The notes under the pieces were generated by a model. It saw nothing but the letters and a program-made list of their open reading frames with translations. It was not told the DNA's origin and did not search any database. Positions 1 through 8,251 of a DNA stretch of 64,000 bases are shown here, in pieces. Position 1 is the stretch's first letter; each line of letters opens with the position of its first letter. Both the position numbers and the translations under genes were made by a program. The DNA comes from Iamia sp038233075 (GTDB taxonomy: Bacteria > Actinomycetota > Acidimicrobiia > Acidimicrobiales > Iamiaceae): NCBI GenBank assembly GCA_038233075.1, contig JBBSMQ010000004.1, forward strand, positions 1 through 64,000. The letters are read 5' to 3'.

Positions 1-149
1 CCAGGGCCTCGACCAGCTCAGCGACCTTCGCCTCCAACGCCGCCAGCCGATCCCCGTGCTCCACCCAACCCGGTCTACCCCACCGCGCGCGATCAGTGGC
101 GGACCCTCACGCTCCGCGCGACCCACCCGCTATCCAAGTACGTTGAGCC

Positions 150-295
150 TTGGGGACTACCCCACCGGGCGGTGGCTGCCGATCCAGGAGAGCCAACCCC
201 GCAAGAGCACCTTCGACTCGTACCGGCGCAACATTGATCTCCATGTGCTCCCGGTGCTCGGGCGGATGCCGCTCGAGAAGCTGACCGCCGGGGAC
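150..295 (+). pseudogene. tyrosine recombinase N-terminal fragment
   Basis: This is a fragment of a phage-type integrase. The readable part contains WLPIQESQPRKSTFDSYRRN followed by a helix with LHVLPVLGRMPLEKLTAGD, which matches the SAM-like core-binding domain found at the N-terminus of actinobacterial tyrosine recombinases. After about 50 residues the similarity ends, and the rest of the open frame is compositionally ordinary. No catalytic domain (R, K, HxxR, Y) follows. I read it as a remnant, consistent with the mobile nature of the first 8 kb. The exact ends are uncertain because there is no credible start codon or stop belonging to the gene. Confidence 0.6.
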
Positions 296-431
296 CAGCC
301 GACTGCATCGCCGGTTCGGGGGCGCTTGTCTGGCTCGGTCAGCAGGTGGCGATCAGGTAGCCGAGCTCATCTCGATTCGCGGTCGGCCCTCGCCGTGCTC
401 ATGCGCGAGGTGAACGGCGACGTCATGATCG

Positions 432-612
432 TCATTCCGATCGGCGGGCGGTGACGGTCCAGGCCTGCGAGTCGAAGTACACGCCACCGCCGGTGTGCTG
501 GGCCTCGAGAGTGGCGTGGAGTCGGCGCCGTGCGTTCTTCGCCTGGGAGGCGTCGAGGCCGGGCGAACAACCCGCGGGCCTCGTTCAGGGCGAGCACATT
601 GGCGTAGGCGGG
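432..612 (-). pseudogene. C-terminal fragment of an unidentified enzyme, cut by the IS30 element
   Basis: Read on the minus strand, a coding-like segment starts beside the transposase stop with AYANVLALNEARGLFA. It changes frame near position 565 and continues as PGLDASQAKNARRRLHATLE, then VYFDSQAWTVTARRSE and a TGA at 432-434. The end resembles the C-terminus of some actinobacterial SAM-dependent methyltransferases, but I am not certain of the family. It has no start: its upstream part is missing exactly where the IS30 transposase begins. Both the truncation and the one-base frame change argue for a dead remnant created or exposed by the insertion. Confidence 0.4.
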
Positions 613-619
613 GCGGGCT

Positions 620-1603
620 CTACCGGTTGTTGCAGCAGAGCGCAGCGTAGCGGTCGGCCGCTGAGGACCAGTCGTGGATGCGTCGGGGCATGGCGTTGAG
701 GTCATGCGCGATGGCGTCGAGGTCGATGCTGTAGTGGTTCAGGTCGGTGCTCTTGGGGAGCCAGCGGCGGAGCTGACGGTTGCCGTTCTCGTTGGAGGGC
801 CTCTGCCATGGCGAGTGCGGATCGCAGAAGAACACCGGGACGTCCATGGCGTCTTGGAACTCGGCCCAGCGGGCCATCTCGCGGCCCTGGTCCCAGGTGA
901 GCGAGAACCGCAGCTCGGCGGGGATGCGGTCGAACAGCTCGATCAGGCAGTCCCGAGTCGCGTCCGCGCTGGCGCCGTCGGCCAGGTGGCCGAGGAGCGT
1001 GAAGCGGCTGACCCTCTCGACGAGGGTGAGGGTGGAGGACCGGTTGTGCGCGCCCTTGATGAGGTCGCCTTCCCAGTGTCCGGCCTCGCTGCGATCCGCG
1101 GCGCCGGCGGGGCGCAGCTCGACGTTGACGATCGGGCCCAAAACGTTGCGCCGTTTGGCGTCCTCGGCTCGGGCGCGGGCCCGGCGACGTCGACGGGCGC
1201 CGGGCAGCAGCTTCCAGGAACCAGCCGCCAGGCCGGTGTCGTCGCGGTTGGCGTAGGCGGCCCGGTAGATCGTCTCGGCGCAGCACCGGGGCCCGCCCCG
1301 GGCTCGGAGCCAGGCAACGATCGCGTGCGGCGACCACCGGCACCGCAGCTTGTGTTCCACGAGGCGGGCCAGCTCGACGCCCGCGGCGAGGACCCGTTGC
1401 TTGGGGCGCCGGCCTCTGGCGGTGGCCCCGTGCTGGGCGGCCGTGGCCCGGTAGCCATCCCGTCCCCCGGCGGCCCGCGTCTCGCGCCACACCGTGGTCC
1501 GGTGTCGTCCGATCGCCGCAGCGATCTCCTCATCGGTCTCCCCGGCGGCGATGCCCGCCTCGATCCGGGCCCGTTCATCGCGGTTCAGGCGGCAGCCTGC
1601 CAT
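620..1603 (-). CDS. IS30-family transposase
   Basis: The protein is a DDE transposase of about 327 aa, the usual size for IS30. An N-terminal helix-turn-helix (about residues 5-45, with DEEIAAAIGRHRTTVWRE) is followed by the integrase core. Catalytic residues visible are D180 in GHWEGDLIKG, D238 in TWDQGREMA and E272 in RPSNENGNRQ. The start at the ATG 1603 (MAGCRLN) is preferred over codons further upstream because IS30 proteins begin just before this HTH. The gene appears complete and may be functional. Its stop codon lies in the likely left end of the element. Confidence 0.9.
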   Translation of the reverse strand: MAGCRLNRDERARIEAGIAAGETDEEIAAAIGRHRTTVWRETRAAGGRDGYRATAAQHGATARGRRPKQRVLAAGVELARLVEHKLRCRWSPHAIVAWLRARGGPRCCAETIYRAAYANRDDTGLAAGSWKLLPGARRRRRARARAEDAKRRNVLGPIVNVELRPAGAADRSEAGHWEGDLIKGAHNRSSTLTLVERVSRFTLLGHLADGASADATRDCLIELFDRIPAELRFSLTWDQGREMARWAEFQDAMDVPVFFCDPHSPWQRPSNENGNRQLRRWLPKSTDLNHYSIDLDAIAHDLNAMPRRIHDWSSAADRYAALCCNNR

Positions 1604-1641
1604 GCTGGTCGTCTCCATCGGTCGGTTGCTACGTGCAAGCA

Positions 1642-1658
1642 CCGGCCATCATGGCCGG
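1642..1658. repeat. 17-bp perfect palindrome beside the IS30 end
   Basis: The sequence CCGGCCAT-C-ATGGCCGG is a perfect palindrome around a central C. It is flanked by TGCAA on the left and TTGCA on the right, extending the symmetry imperfectly to about 30 bp. It lies upstream of the transposase start. IS30-type elements are known to prefer palindromic targets, so this could be a target remnant, but it could also be the transposase operator. Confidence 0.5.
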
Positions 1659-1674
1659 CTCGTTGCAACCGCCG

Positions 1675-1989
1675 ATGGAGCCCGCCGACCGTTACGCCTC
1701 GATCGTGCACCAAGTCGCGCTTCGAACGCTGCACGAGGTCTTCGAAGCCGATCGACGTGGCCTGATCCAGACGCTGTCATTGACCGTCGTCGCCGAGTCG
1801 CTCGATCCGGCGGTAGGCCAGATGAAGGCGACTCATCTTGCTGCGGTCGCCGTCGACCGAGCCCAGTTCGAACCGATCGACCTGGCGAAGGTGGTCCCCC
1901 GAGCGACCCTCGAACACCTCGGTGGTCTGCTGTCGAAGAATCCGCACGGTCTCGTTGCGATCGACACCTCGAAGGGCGTGCGGAAGTAG
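1675..1989 (+). pseudogene. truncated conserved protein, 3' part only
   Basis: About 104 residues remain, beginning with MEPADRYASIVHQVALRTLH and ending with an IDTSKGVRK tail. The amino-acid pattern is clearly coding (charged amphipathic helices, then a beta-rich segment), and the gene ends in a TAG that overlaps by one base the GTG start of the next gene, as in an operon. The N-terminal part is missing at the IS30 boundary. I do not recognise the family with certainty. The coupling to the DUF4041/GIY-YIG gene suggests the two worked together. A short product could still be made from the ATG at 1675. Confidence 0.5.
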
Positions 1990-3401
1990 TGGGGGATTTC
2001 GTCTTCAACACGCCACCCGGTTGGCCCACACCCCCGGAGGGCTGGGTCCCACCGGAGGGTTGGGTACCGGATCCGGCATGGGGTCCCGCCCCGCCTGGGT
2101 GGAACTTCTGGGTCGCTGCGGTCGAGCCGCCTCCGATGGCATCCGAGCCTCCGATCGTTTCGGCTTCCGCTCCCCCACCGCCGGTCCCCACCCCGACACC
2201 ATCAGCACCGGCGCCACCGGCGGCATCTCCTGCCCCAACCACGAACCCCGCAACGCTGCCCGCAGAATCCGCTGCAGATCTCGAGCTACTACGCGGGCAG
2301 CTTGCCGCAGCGAACGCGGAACTGGCTGCCCTTCGCGCCCAAGGCACCGCTGGAACGCCGGAGGCTGTCGACCTCGATGACGAACGAGTCCTCCAAGAGG
2401 TCGGCATCTACCGCTATCACCACCCGCTCGAGAATGCCGACGCCTTCAAGGCTCGGCTCCGAGACCTCCAGGAGCGGACCAAAGAAGCCATCAAGGGCGG
2501 CGAGGCCATCGACGCATCCGACATGTTCACCTTCAACAACTCGCTCGCCAAGGGCCGCAAGATGACAGGCGACCTGTCGAAGCTGATGCTCCGCGCCTAC
2601 AACGCCGAGGCGGACAACTGCGTCCGATCGCTTCGCGCCGGTAACGCCGTGACTGCGAAGAAGCGCCTGGACGCGTCGGTCGCTTCGATCGCCAAGCTCG
2701 GGGCGATGATGGAGATGCACATCGCGCCGAGCTACCACGACCTCCGCGTCGAAGAGATCGAGCTGACCGCCGATTACCTCATGAAGGTTCAAGAGGAGAA
2801 GGAGGACGCTCGCGAGGAACGGGAGCGCCTCCGAGAGGAACGCAAGGTCGAGGCCGAGCTGAACGCCGAGAAGGAACGCCTGGCCAAAGAACGGGCTCAC
2901 TTCGTGATCGCTCTCGAAGCCCTCAAGTCGAGCGGCGACGAGGCCGGCGCCACCGAACTCGAGGCGAAGCTGGCGGGGCTCGATGAAGCGATCGCCCAGA
3001 ACGACTACCGAGCCGCCAACATCCGGGCCGGCTACGTCTACGTGATCTCGAACCGCGGGGCCTTCGGCCGCCACGTCGTCAAGATCGGGCTTACTCGCCG
3101 GCTCGAGCCGATGGACCGGGTCCGGGAACTGGGTGACGCCTCAGTGCCATTCCCGTTCGACGTGCACGCACTGTTCTTCTCCGAAGATGCCGTCACGCTC
3201 GAGAACGAACTGCACCACGCATTCGCCGACCGACGGGTCAACGTCGTCAACCAGCGGCGCGAATTCTTCTTCGCCACCCCCGAACAGGTTCGGGAGGTCC
3301 TGTCAGAGAAGGTCGGCAGCCTGCTCGAGTACACCGACGACCCTGAATCGACGCAGTTCCTTCAGAGCAAGGCTTCATGGCCAGCCGAAGTGAACGCCTG
3401 A
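1989..3401 (+). CDS. DUF4041 domain protein with C-terminal GIY-YIG-like (T5orf172) domain
   Basis: The 470-aa product has three parts. First is a Pro/Trp-rich N-terminus with a repeated PPEGWVP and a Pro/Ala linker (residues 1-95). Second is an alpha-helical DUF4041 region (about 130-330) ending in a long charged coiled coil rich in EERERLREER. Third is a T5orf172/Mug113 GIY-YIG domain (about 340-440) beginning GYVYVISN and containing VKIGLTRR and an ELHHAF helix. GIY-YIG domains are nucleases in phage, homing and restriction contexts; the DUF4041 fusion is common in phage and defence islands, but its substrate is not established. The GTG start at 1989 overlaps the upstream stop. Upstream in-frame codons belong to shadow sequence and were rejected. 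Confidence 0.8.
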   Translation: MGDFVFNTPPGWPTPPEGWVPPEGWVPDPAWGPAPPGWNFWVAAVEPPPMASEPPIVSASAPPPPVPTPTPSAPAPPAASPAPTTNPATLPAESAADLELLRGQLAAANAELAALRAQGTAGTPEAVDLDDERVLQEVGIYRYHHPLENADAFKARLRDLQERTKEAIKGGEAIDASDMFTFNNSLAKGRKMTGDLSKLMLRAYNAEADNCVRSLRAGNAVTAKKRLDASVASIAKLGAMMEMHIAPSYHDLRVEEIELTADYLMKVQEEKEDAREERERLREERKVEAELNAEKERLAKERAHFVIALEALKSSGDEAGATELEAKLAGLDEAIAQNDYRAANIRAGYVYVISNRGAFGRHVVKIGLTRRLEPMDRVRELGDASVPFPFDVHALFFSEDAVTLENELHHAFADRRVNVVNQRREFFFATPEQVREVLSEKVGSLLEYTDDPESTQFLQSKASWPAEVNA

Positions 3402-3572
3402 CCGCAGGAAGCCGGTGACCGCAGCCGAAGCAGGCCAGACGACCGCGCTACCTACCGGGAGTGGATGGTCAGGCTGGGCTGCGATACGAGGGGCCTCACG
3501 GCGTTGGCCTCCTTTCGCCTGATCTCACGGAGGACGAGCTGAACGCCGCGGCCTCCAACGACACGTGGGTCC

Positions 3573-3989
3573 TCAGTAGGAGACGCCCGCCTGATCTGCT
3601 GCTTCCAGGATCGAGGCAACCCCTGCTCGCTTCGATCGTTTCGAGGCGCAGTGAGCCAGCACCGCCTGAGCGGGGATCTTGCGGTAGCGGCTGTTTGGGA
3701 GTTGGCGCGCCGGGAGCACGCCGTTGGCGACGAGCCGATCGACGTACTGCCGAGAGACGCCGAGCAGCTTGGCTGCCTCGGCGGGGCTGACCTCCTCCTC
3801 CTGCCTCACAAGGACGAGCGAGTCGCCCGTCCTGAGCGCTTCTGCTCCCGCCACGAGCAACCGAACCAACGACGGCGGCATCTCGGCCTCGTCCAAGCCA
3901 GCGAGCAAGAGGACGCTTCGCTGATCGGCGGTGATCAGGTCGGCGACCGCTGTCAGACGATCCGCCTCGCTGGCCTCTGCCTGCGCCAT
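3573..3989 (-). CDS. excisionase-type helix-turn-helix protein, possible antitoxin
   Basis: The 138-aa protein carries an excisionase/MerR-like winged HTH in its middle (about residues 68-100: SPAEAAKLLGVSRQYVDRLV, then NGVLPARQLPNSRYRKI). An N-terminal helical region precedes it. This architecture is typical of HTH antitoxins paired with PIN toxins, and of small regulators in integrative elements. No toxin is found next to it. On the same strand 74 bases downstream, an RBS-like GAAAGGAGG precedes a GTG (3499) that opens only 15 codons, so a partner, if any, is lost. The ATG at 3989 lies exactly where the relaxase remnant on the other strand begins, so this gene sits at a rearrangement junction and its own N-terminus may be altered. 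Confidence 0.65.
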   Translation of the reverse strand: MAQAEASEADRLTAVADLITADQRSVLLLAGLDEAEMPPSLVRLLVAGAEALRTGDSLVLVRQEEEVSPAEAAKLLGVSRQYVDRLVANGVLPARQLPNSRYRKIPAQAVLAHCASKRSKRAGVASILEAADQAGVSY

Positions 3990-6481
3990 CCCACCGACGG
4001 GTCGACGCTCGGCCGCCGCTTCGGTGACTCGTCGGCACGAGGGTTCGACGCCACGTTCTCGGCACCGAAGTCGGTCTCGGCGCTGTGGGCGCTGACGCCT
4101 GATCCGTTCGTTCGCGCCGAGGTCCTGGCCGCACACGATCAGGCGGTCGAGGCCGCCATGGTGTGGTTCGAGACCCATGGGGCGGTGACCCGGCGGGGCC
4201 GTGACGGCGTCGACCAGGTCGACACCAACGGGATCACCGCGGCACTGTTCCGTCAGCACACGTCGCGGACCGTTGACCCTCAACTGCACACCCACGCGGT
4301 GATCGCCGCCAAGGTCCAGGACCCGACTGGCCGGTGGTTGTCGCTCGACGCCAGGTTCCTCAAGAAGCAGCAGCGGACCATCGGCTGGCTGTATGACGCC
4401 GCTTTGCGGGGCGAGCTGACCCGGCGCCTCGGCGTCACCTGGGAACGCCAACCGGATGGCCCTGAGGACGGCCCGGCCGACATGACCTGCATCCCCGAGG
4501 CCGTGCGGGAGGTCCTGTCCCAGCGCAGCGCCCAGGTGAAGACCAAGCACGACGAGCTAATCCGCCGCTGGAGCGCCGAGAACGACGGCGACCAACCCGA
4601 CCGAGAGACGATCGCCCGTCTCGAACGGTCCGCTGCGGTCACCTCCAGACCATCCAAGAAGCACGGCACGGACGCAATGACACTGCACGACACCTGGCGG
4701 ACCCAGGCACGATCCGCTGGCCTCGACCCGGACCGGCTCACCCCCGCCAGGCTCGACCACCGGCCACGGCCATCCGGTATCGGTGACCCGATGCTGATCG
4801 CCGAAGCCCTCCACCATGTGGCCGAGGAGTCCTCGACCTGGCTGCGCGCCGACATCGCCCGACACCTCGCCATCCTGATCCCAGCCGGCAGCGGGGCGAC
4901 CGCCACTGAAGTCGTGGCCCGGATCGACCGACTCGCCACCGAAGCCGCAGAGCGTTGCCTCGGTCTCGCCCCCGAACACCCATCGACGATGGCCCGTCGG
5001 CGTGACGGCAGGCCTGTTGCCGAGCACGTCACCGATCGTCGCCTCACCACCGGCGCGGTCCTCGATCAGGAGATCGCTCTCCAGCGCTGGGCCGAACGAA
5101 GCATTCGTGCCGTGTACTCGTCGCTGCTCGACCCGCAGACTTCAGCTGCTGCCGCGATCGCTGGAACCGCGGCGCTCGTGATGGTCGTGGGCCCCGCCGG
5201 CACCGGCAAGACCACGACCACGGCCAGCGCAGTGCGCACGCTCCGAGATCAGCGTCGAGCGGTGGTCGGGTTGGCGCCGTCGGGCAAGGCCGCCGATGTG
5301 CTCGGCACCGAAGCCGGCTGCCCGACCGCCACCCTGGCCAGCTTCCTGGCTCACCACCGCGACGAACGCCTCACGCGATGGCCGGCGGGCACGACGGTGA
5401 TCCTCGACGAAGCCGCAATGACATCCACCGACGACCTCGCCCGGCTGGTGGAACTGGTGCAGCGCAACCGGTGGCGGATGGTGGCCGTCGGCGATCCCGC
5501 CCAGCTTCCCGCCGTGGGACGAGGTGGTGTCTTCGCCCACTGGTGCGCCACCCTCCCCCATCACGAGCTGGTGACACCGAGGCGCTTCGACCAGCCGTGG
5601 GAAGCCGCTGCCAGCCTTGCCCTGCGGCGCGGCGACCCGGAAGCCGCGGAGACCTACGTCGCCCACGATCGCATCCACGCTGCCCACCCCGCCCTCATCG
5701 CCGGTGAAGTCGCCGATCTACATCAAGTCCACTCACGAGCCGGGCGGTCGGTGGCCATCACCGTCAACACCGCCGAGACGGCACGGACCATCAACATCGA
5801 GATCCAACGCCGCCTCGACCCCGCCGGACGTCGGCCAGGCATCCGACTGGCCGACGGCACCCAGGCCTGCGTCGGCGACCAGATCGCCACCCGCCGCAAC
5901 GACCGTGACCTGTGCGCCGAGACCGGGGAACAGGTCCGCAACCGCCACGTCTGGACCGTCACCGCCATCAGCCCGAACGGCGACCTCACCGCAACCCACC
6001 CGCAGCGGGGCACGGTGACGCTGCCCGCCACCTACACCAGGGACCACGTCGAGCTCGGATGGGCCGTCACCGGCTACGGCAACCAAGGCGACACCGTCGA
6101 CATCGGCCTCGCCGTCCTCGAACCAGGCACCAACCGCAACCACGCCTACGTCGCCCTCACCGAGGACAATCAGCCAACCACGCCCTCATCCCCGACCCCA
6201 CCGGCACCAACGATCCGGCCGAGCAACTCGCCGCAAGGATCGCCCACACCAGCGACCACATCTCAGCCCTCGCCACCCAAACCCAACTCCGCCATGACGC
6301 CGGCCTCCCCGCCCCGACGCTCGTCCCGGACATCGGCACGGCCGAGCCTGAGAAGGAACTGCCGGTCCCGTCGCAACGCAGCGAGCCGGTTGAGCCAACG
6401 CTCGACGAAAGGGTCCGTGCGATGCAGGAGCGTCTCGACCGCCTCGAACGGACCTCCCGAGGCCGGTCCTTGGAACGATGA
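3987..6481 (+). pseudogene. MobF/TrwC-type conjugative relaxase-helicase, truncated and frameshifted
   Basis: Homology starts abruptly at HPTDGSTLGRRFG, so the first 100 or more residues with the catalytic tyrosines are gone. The rest of the relaxase domain is present (GFDATFSAPKSVSALWAL; histidine motif QLHTHAV near 4285). It is followed by a RecD-like helicase with Walker A GPAGTGKTTT (near 5190), Walker B VILDEAAM (near 5400) and GDPAQLPAVG. At 6160-6161 one C is missing: restoring it converts ALTEDNQPTT into ALTRGQSANHALIPDPTG, the normal helicase motif and tail, which then runs to the TGA at 6479-6481. With both lesions the gene cannot encode an active relaxase. It is a relic of a conjugative or mobilizable element; the downstream integrase start region overlaps its stop. 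Confidence 0.85.
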
Positions 6482-6615
6482 CTCCTCGCCTTGTCGCCTG
6501 CAATTGGGTACCCTCGAACCTGTCGCCGGCTCGCTGCCTGACCGGCGGCGATGCGGTTCCAGGCGGCCTCCCGATGACAGCACCCAGCGTGCTGGCCGTC
6601 CGAGGTGGTCGCCCC

Positions 6616-7866
6616 ATGGCACAGCGCAACCGCAAACGTCCTCTGGTCGTGTTCGAACACGGCACCCGCATTTACGCCCCGAGCGAGAGCGAGCACCGGT
6701 ACCGGATCGTCGCCCGAGACATCACAACGGGCGAGAGACTGTTCCTCCGAGCCGACACCGAGCAGGAGGCCAGGCTCCGTGCTCGGGAGATCGAAGATCG
6801 CCTGGCGGTAGCCGCATCAGTTCGAGAGCCCGACCGCTGGTCCCGAACGGTGGGGGACCTCTCCCGCCGCTACGTCGACGACTACCTGACCTCCAAGTCC
6901 AACCGGTACCGGGAGAAGCACGAGTACCTGCTCCGCTCATGGATCCTCCCGGCCATCGCCGATCGACCCGTCATCGAATGGACCTCCGCCGAGAGCGAGA
7001 AGGTCCTCGCCTCGGTTCGCAAGGCCGGGCGATCCGATGCCCTGGTACAGGACGTCGGCAGCGCCATGCGCGCCCTTGTCACCTACGCCCGCCGCCTCCG
7101 CTGGCTGACCGCCCGAGACGACGACCCGATGTGGCTCGTTGCCTACTCGACCAAGTCGAGCCACCAAGGTGAGACCGCCGTCTACGTCCCACGCTCGACA
7201 CTCCCCACCGATGACCAGTGCGACGCCCTGTTCTCCGCCATGGCCACCCAGGGGAACGGACAGTGGGCCCTCGGCATGCGCTTCGTCCACCGCTCCGGGC
7301 TCCGCTGGGGCGAGCTGACCGGGCTCCAGGCAAGCGACGTGGAGATGACGCCGCACCGAGCGGTCCACGTCCGGCGAGCCGTTGAGCAGACCTCAGCCGG
7401 ACCGCCCACGCTGAAGACGCCGAAGAACGGCAAGACCCGGACGGCGATCTTCCCGAAGAGCGTCGCAGCCGACCTCCAGGCCCTCGCCGACGGCGTCACC
7501 ACGTCGGTGGGACCAGAGGGCCTGCTGTTCCCCAACCGAAGCGGCGGCATCATGCGCCGCTCCTCGTTCCAGCAGGTCTGGATCAAGGCCGCCGACGCCG
7601 CTGGCTGGCCCATGACCACTCCCCTACGCCGCAGCGCCGGCTATGGCGAAACCAACAAGGGGTGGCGCTGGACCGGCGCCGCCAAGTGGACCGTCCACGA
7701 CCTCCGGCACGTCGCCGCATGCTGGATGCTCTTCGATCTCAAGCTCGACCCGGCGGTTGTCGCCGAGAAGCTCGGCCACGCCGACCCCGCCTTCACCGTG
7801 AAGCGCTACGTCGGCACCCGAGGTAACCCGGATGAGCAAGCGACTCGCCTTACCGAAAATTGGTAG
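6616..7866 (+). CDS. tyrosine recombinase / integrase
   Basis: The 416-aa site-specific recombinase is complete. An N-terminal AP2-like arm-binding part and a SAM-like core-binding domain (around residues 75-165) precede the catalytic domain. Catalytic residues visible are R in SGLRWGE, K in TLKTPKNGKTR, H-x-x-R in HDLRHVAACW, the following H in KLGHADP and the nucleophile Y in KRYVGTRG. The ATG at 6616 is chosen because GAGGTGG lies at a good distance upstream; an open frame extends to 6478 overlapping the relaxase stop, but that part has no family similarity. It probably drove integration of the element that carried the relaxase. No attachment site is evident just downstream. Confidence 0.9.
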   Translation: MAQRNRKRPLVVFEHGTRIYAPSESEHRYRIVARDITTGERLFLRADTEQEARLRAREIEDRLAVAASVREPDRWSRTVGDLSRRYVDDYLTSKSNRYREKHEYLLRSWILPAIADRPVIEWTSAESEKVLASVRKAGRSDALVQDVGSAMRALVTYARRLRWLTARDDDPMWLVAYSTKSSHQGETAVYVPRSTLPTDDQCDALFSAMATQGNGQWALGMRFVHRSGLRWGELTGLQASDVEMTPHRAVHVRRAVEQTSAGPPTLKTPKNGKTRTAIFPKSVAADLQALADGVTTSVGPEGLLFPNRSGGIMRRSSFQQVWIKAADAAGWPMTTPLRRSAGYGETNKGWRWTGAAKWTVHDLRHVAACWMLFDLKLDPAVVAEKLGHADPAFTVKRYVGTRGNPDEQATRLTENW

Positions 7867-7913
7867 CGATTCGTGGCGCTCTTGCATGCGCATCTTGATC
7901 GTGGTGGCCGCGG

Positions 7914-8108
7914 CGCGGTGAGGTCGGTGACCTTCTCGATCTGGTCGGAGGTCCGTCTGATGCTGCCGGCCATGGCATTCTCCTCGACGCGAGCAACCCG
8001 CTTGGTCCCGGGGGTCGGCTGTTTCGTCGCCTTGGAGCAGGACCATGCGAGGGCTCCGGTGAGGAAGCCCCGACCGAGCGAAGAGTGTTCGACGAAAGCG
8101 GTGCCTAG
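7914..8108 (-). pseudogene. aldo/keto reductase fossil with internal deletion
   Basis: Minus-strand reading gives LGTAFVEHSSLGRGFLTGAL, the beta-strand 7 and SPLGRGFLTG motif of aldo/keto reductases. It runs straight into ALAW, a short frame-shifted stretch (LLQGDE is readable in the adjacent frame), and then TPGTKRVARVEENAMAG, the cofactor-binding IPGTKR..EEN motif and C-terminus of the same family. In intact enzymes roughly 100 residues separate the two motifs. The segment is therefore a reductase gene with an internal deletion and at least one frame change. It borders the integrase gene and may be part of the old insertion locus. Confidence 0.7.
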
Positions 8109-8251
8109 TGCGGTCGCGGGCAATGTCCAGGGTGCCCCGGAACGGCACATGGAGGGCAGTCCCAAGGTGGAATTGACGCGGGATCTCGGACACGGGCCAG
8201 CTCCAGAGCACTCCGGCGGCTGGCTCGAAGCCCTGCTGCGGGGCGGCGGCG

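Larger units (their letters stand above)
620..1670. mobile_element. IS30-family insertion sequence (ends approximate)
   Basis: The element comprises one transposase gene on the minus strand and short flanks. A possible imperfect terminal repeat pair is GGTTGTTGCA at 625-634 against TTGCAACC at 1663-1670; the match is weak, so the boundaries are estimates. A gene fragment lies on each side (432-612 on the minus strand and 1675-1989 on the plus strand). They do not belong to one gene, so the insertion was accompanied by deletion of flanking DNA. No convincing target-site duplication was found by eye. Confidence 0.55.

Noticed and set aside
3455..3499. Short 15-codon frame after the HTH gene with a strong RBS, considered as a toxin start
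   Set aside because: Too short to identify as a PIN toxin; mentioned only as context.
3651..3986. Upstream part of the relaxase open frame
   Set aside because: It is the reverse complement of the HTH gene and shows no relaxase similarity.
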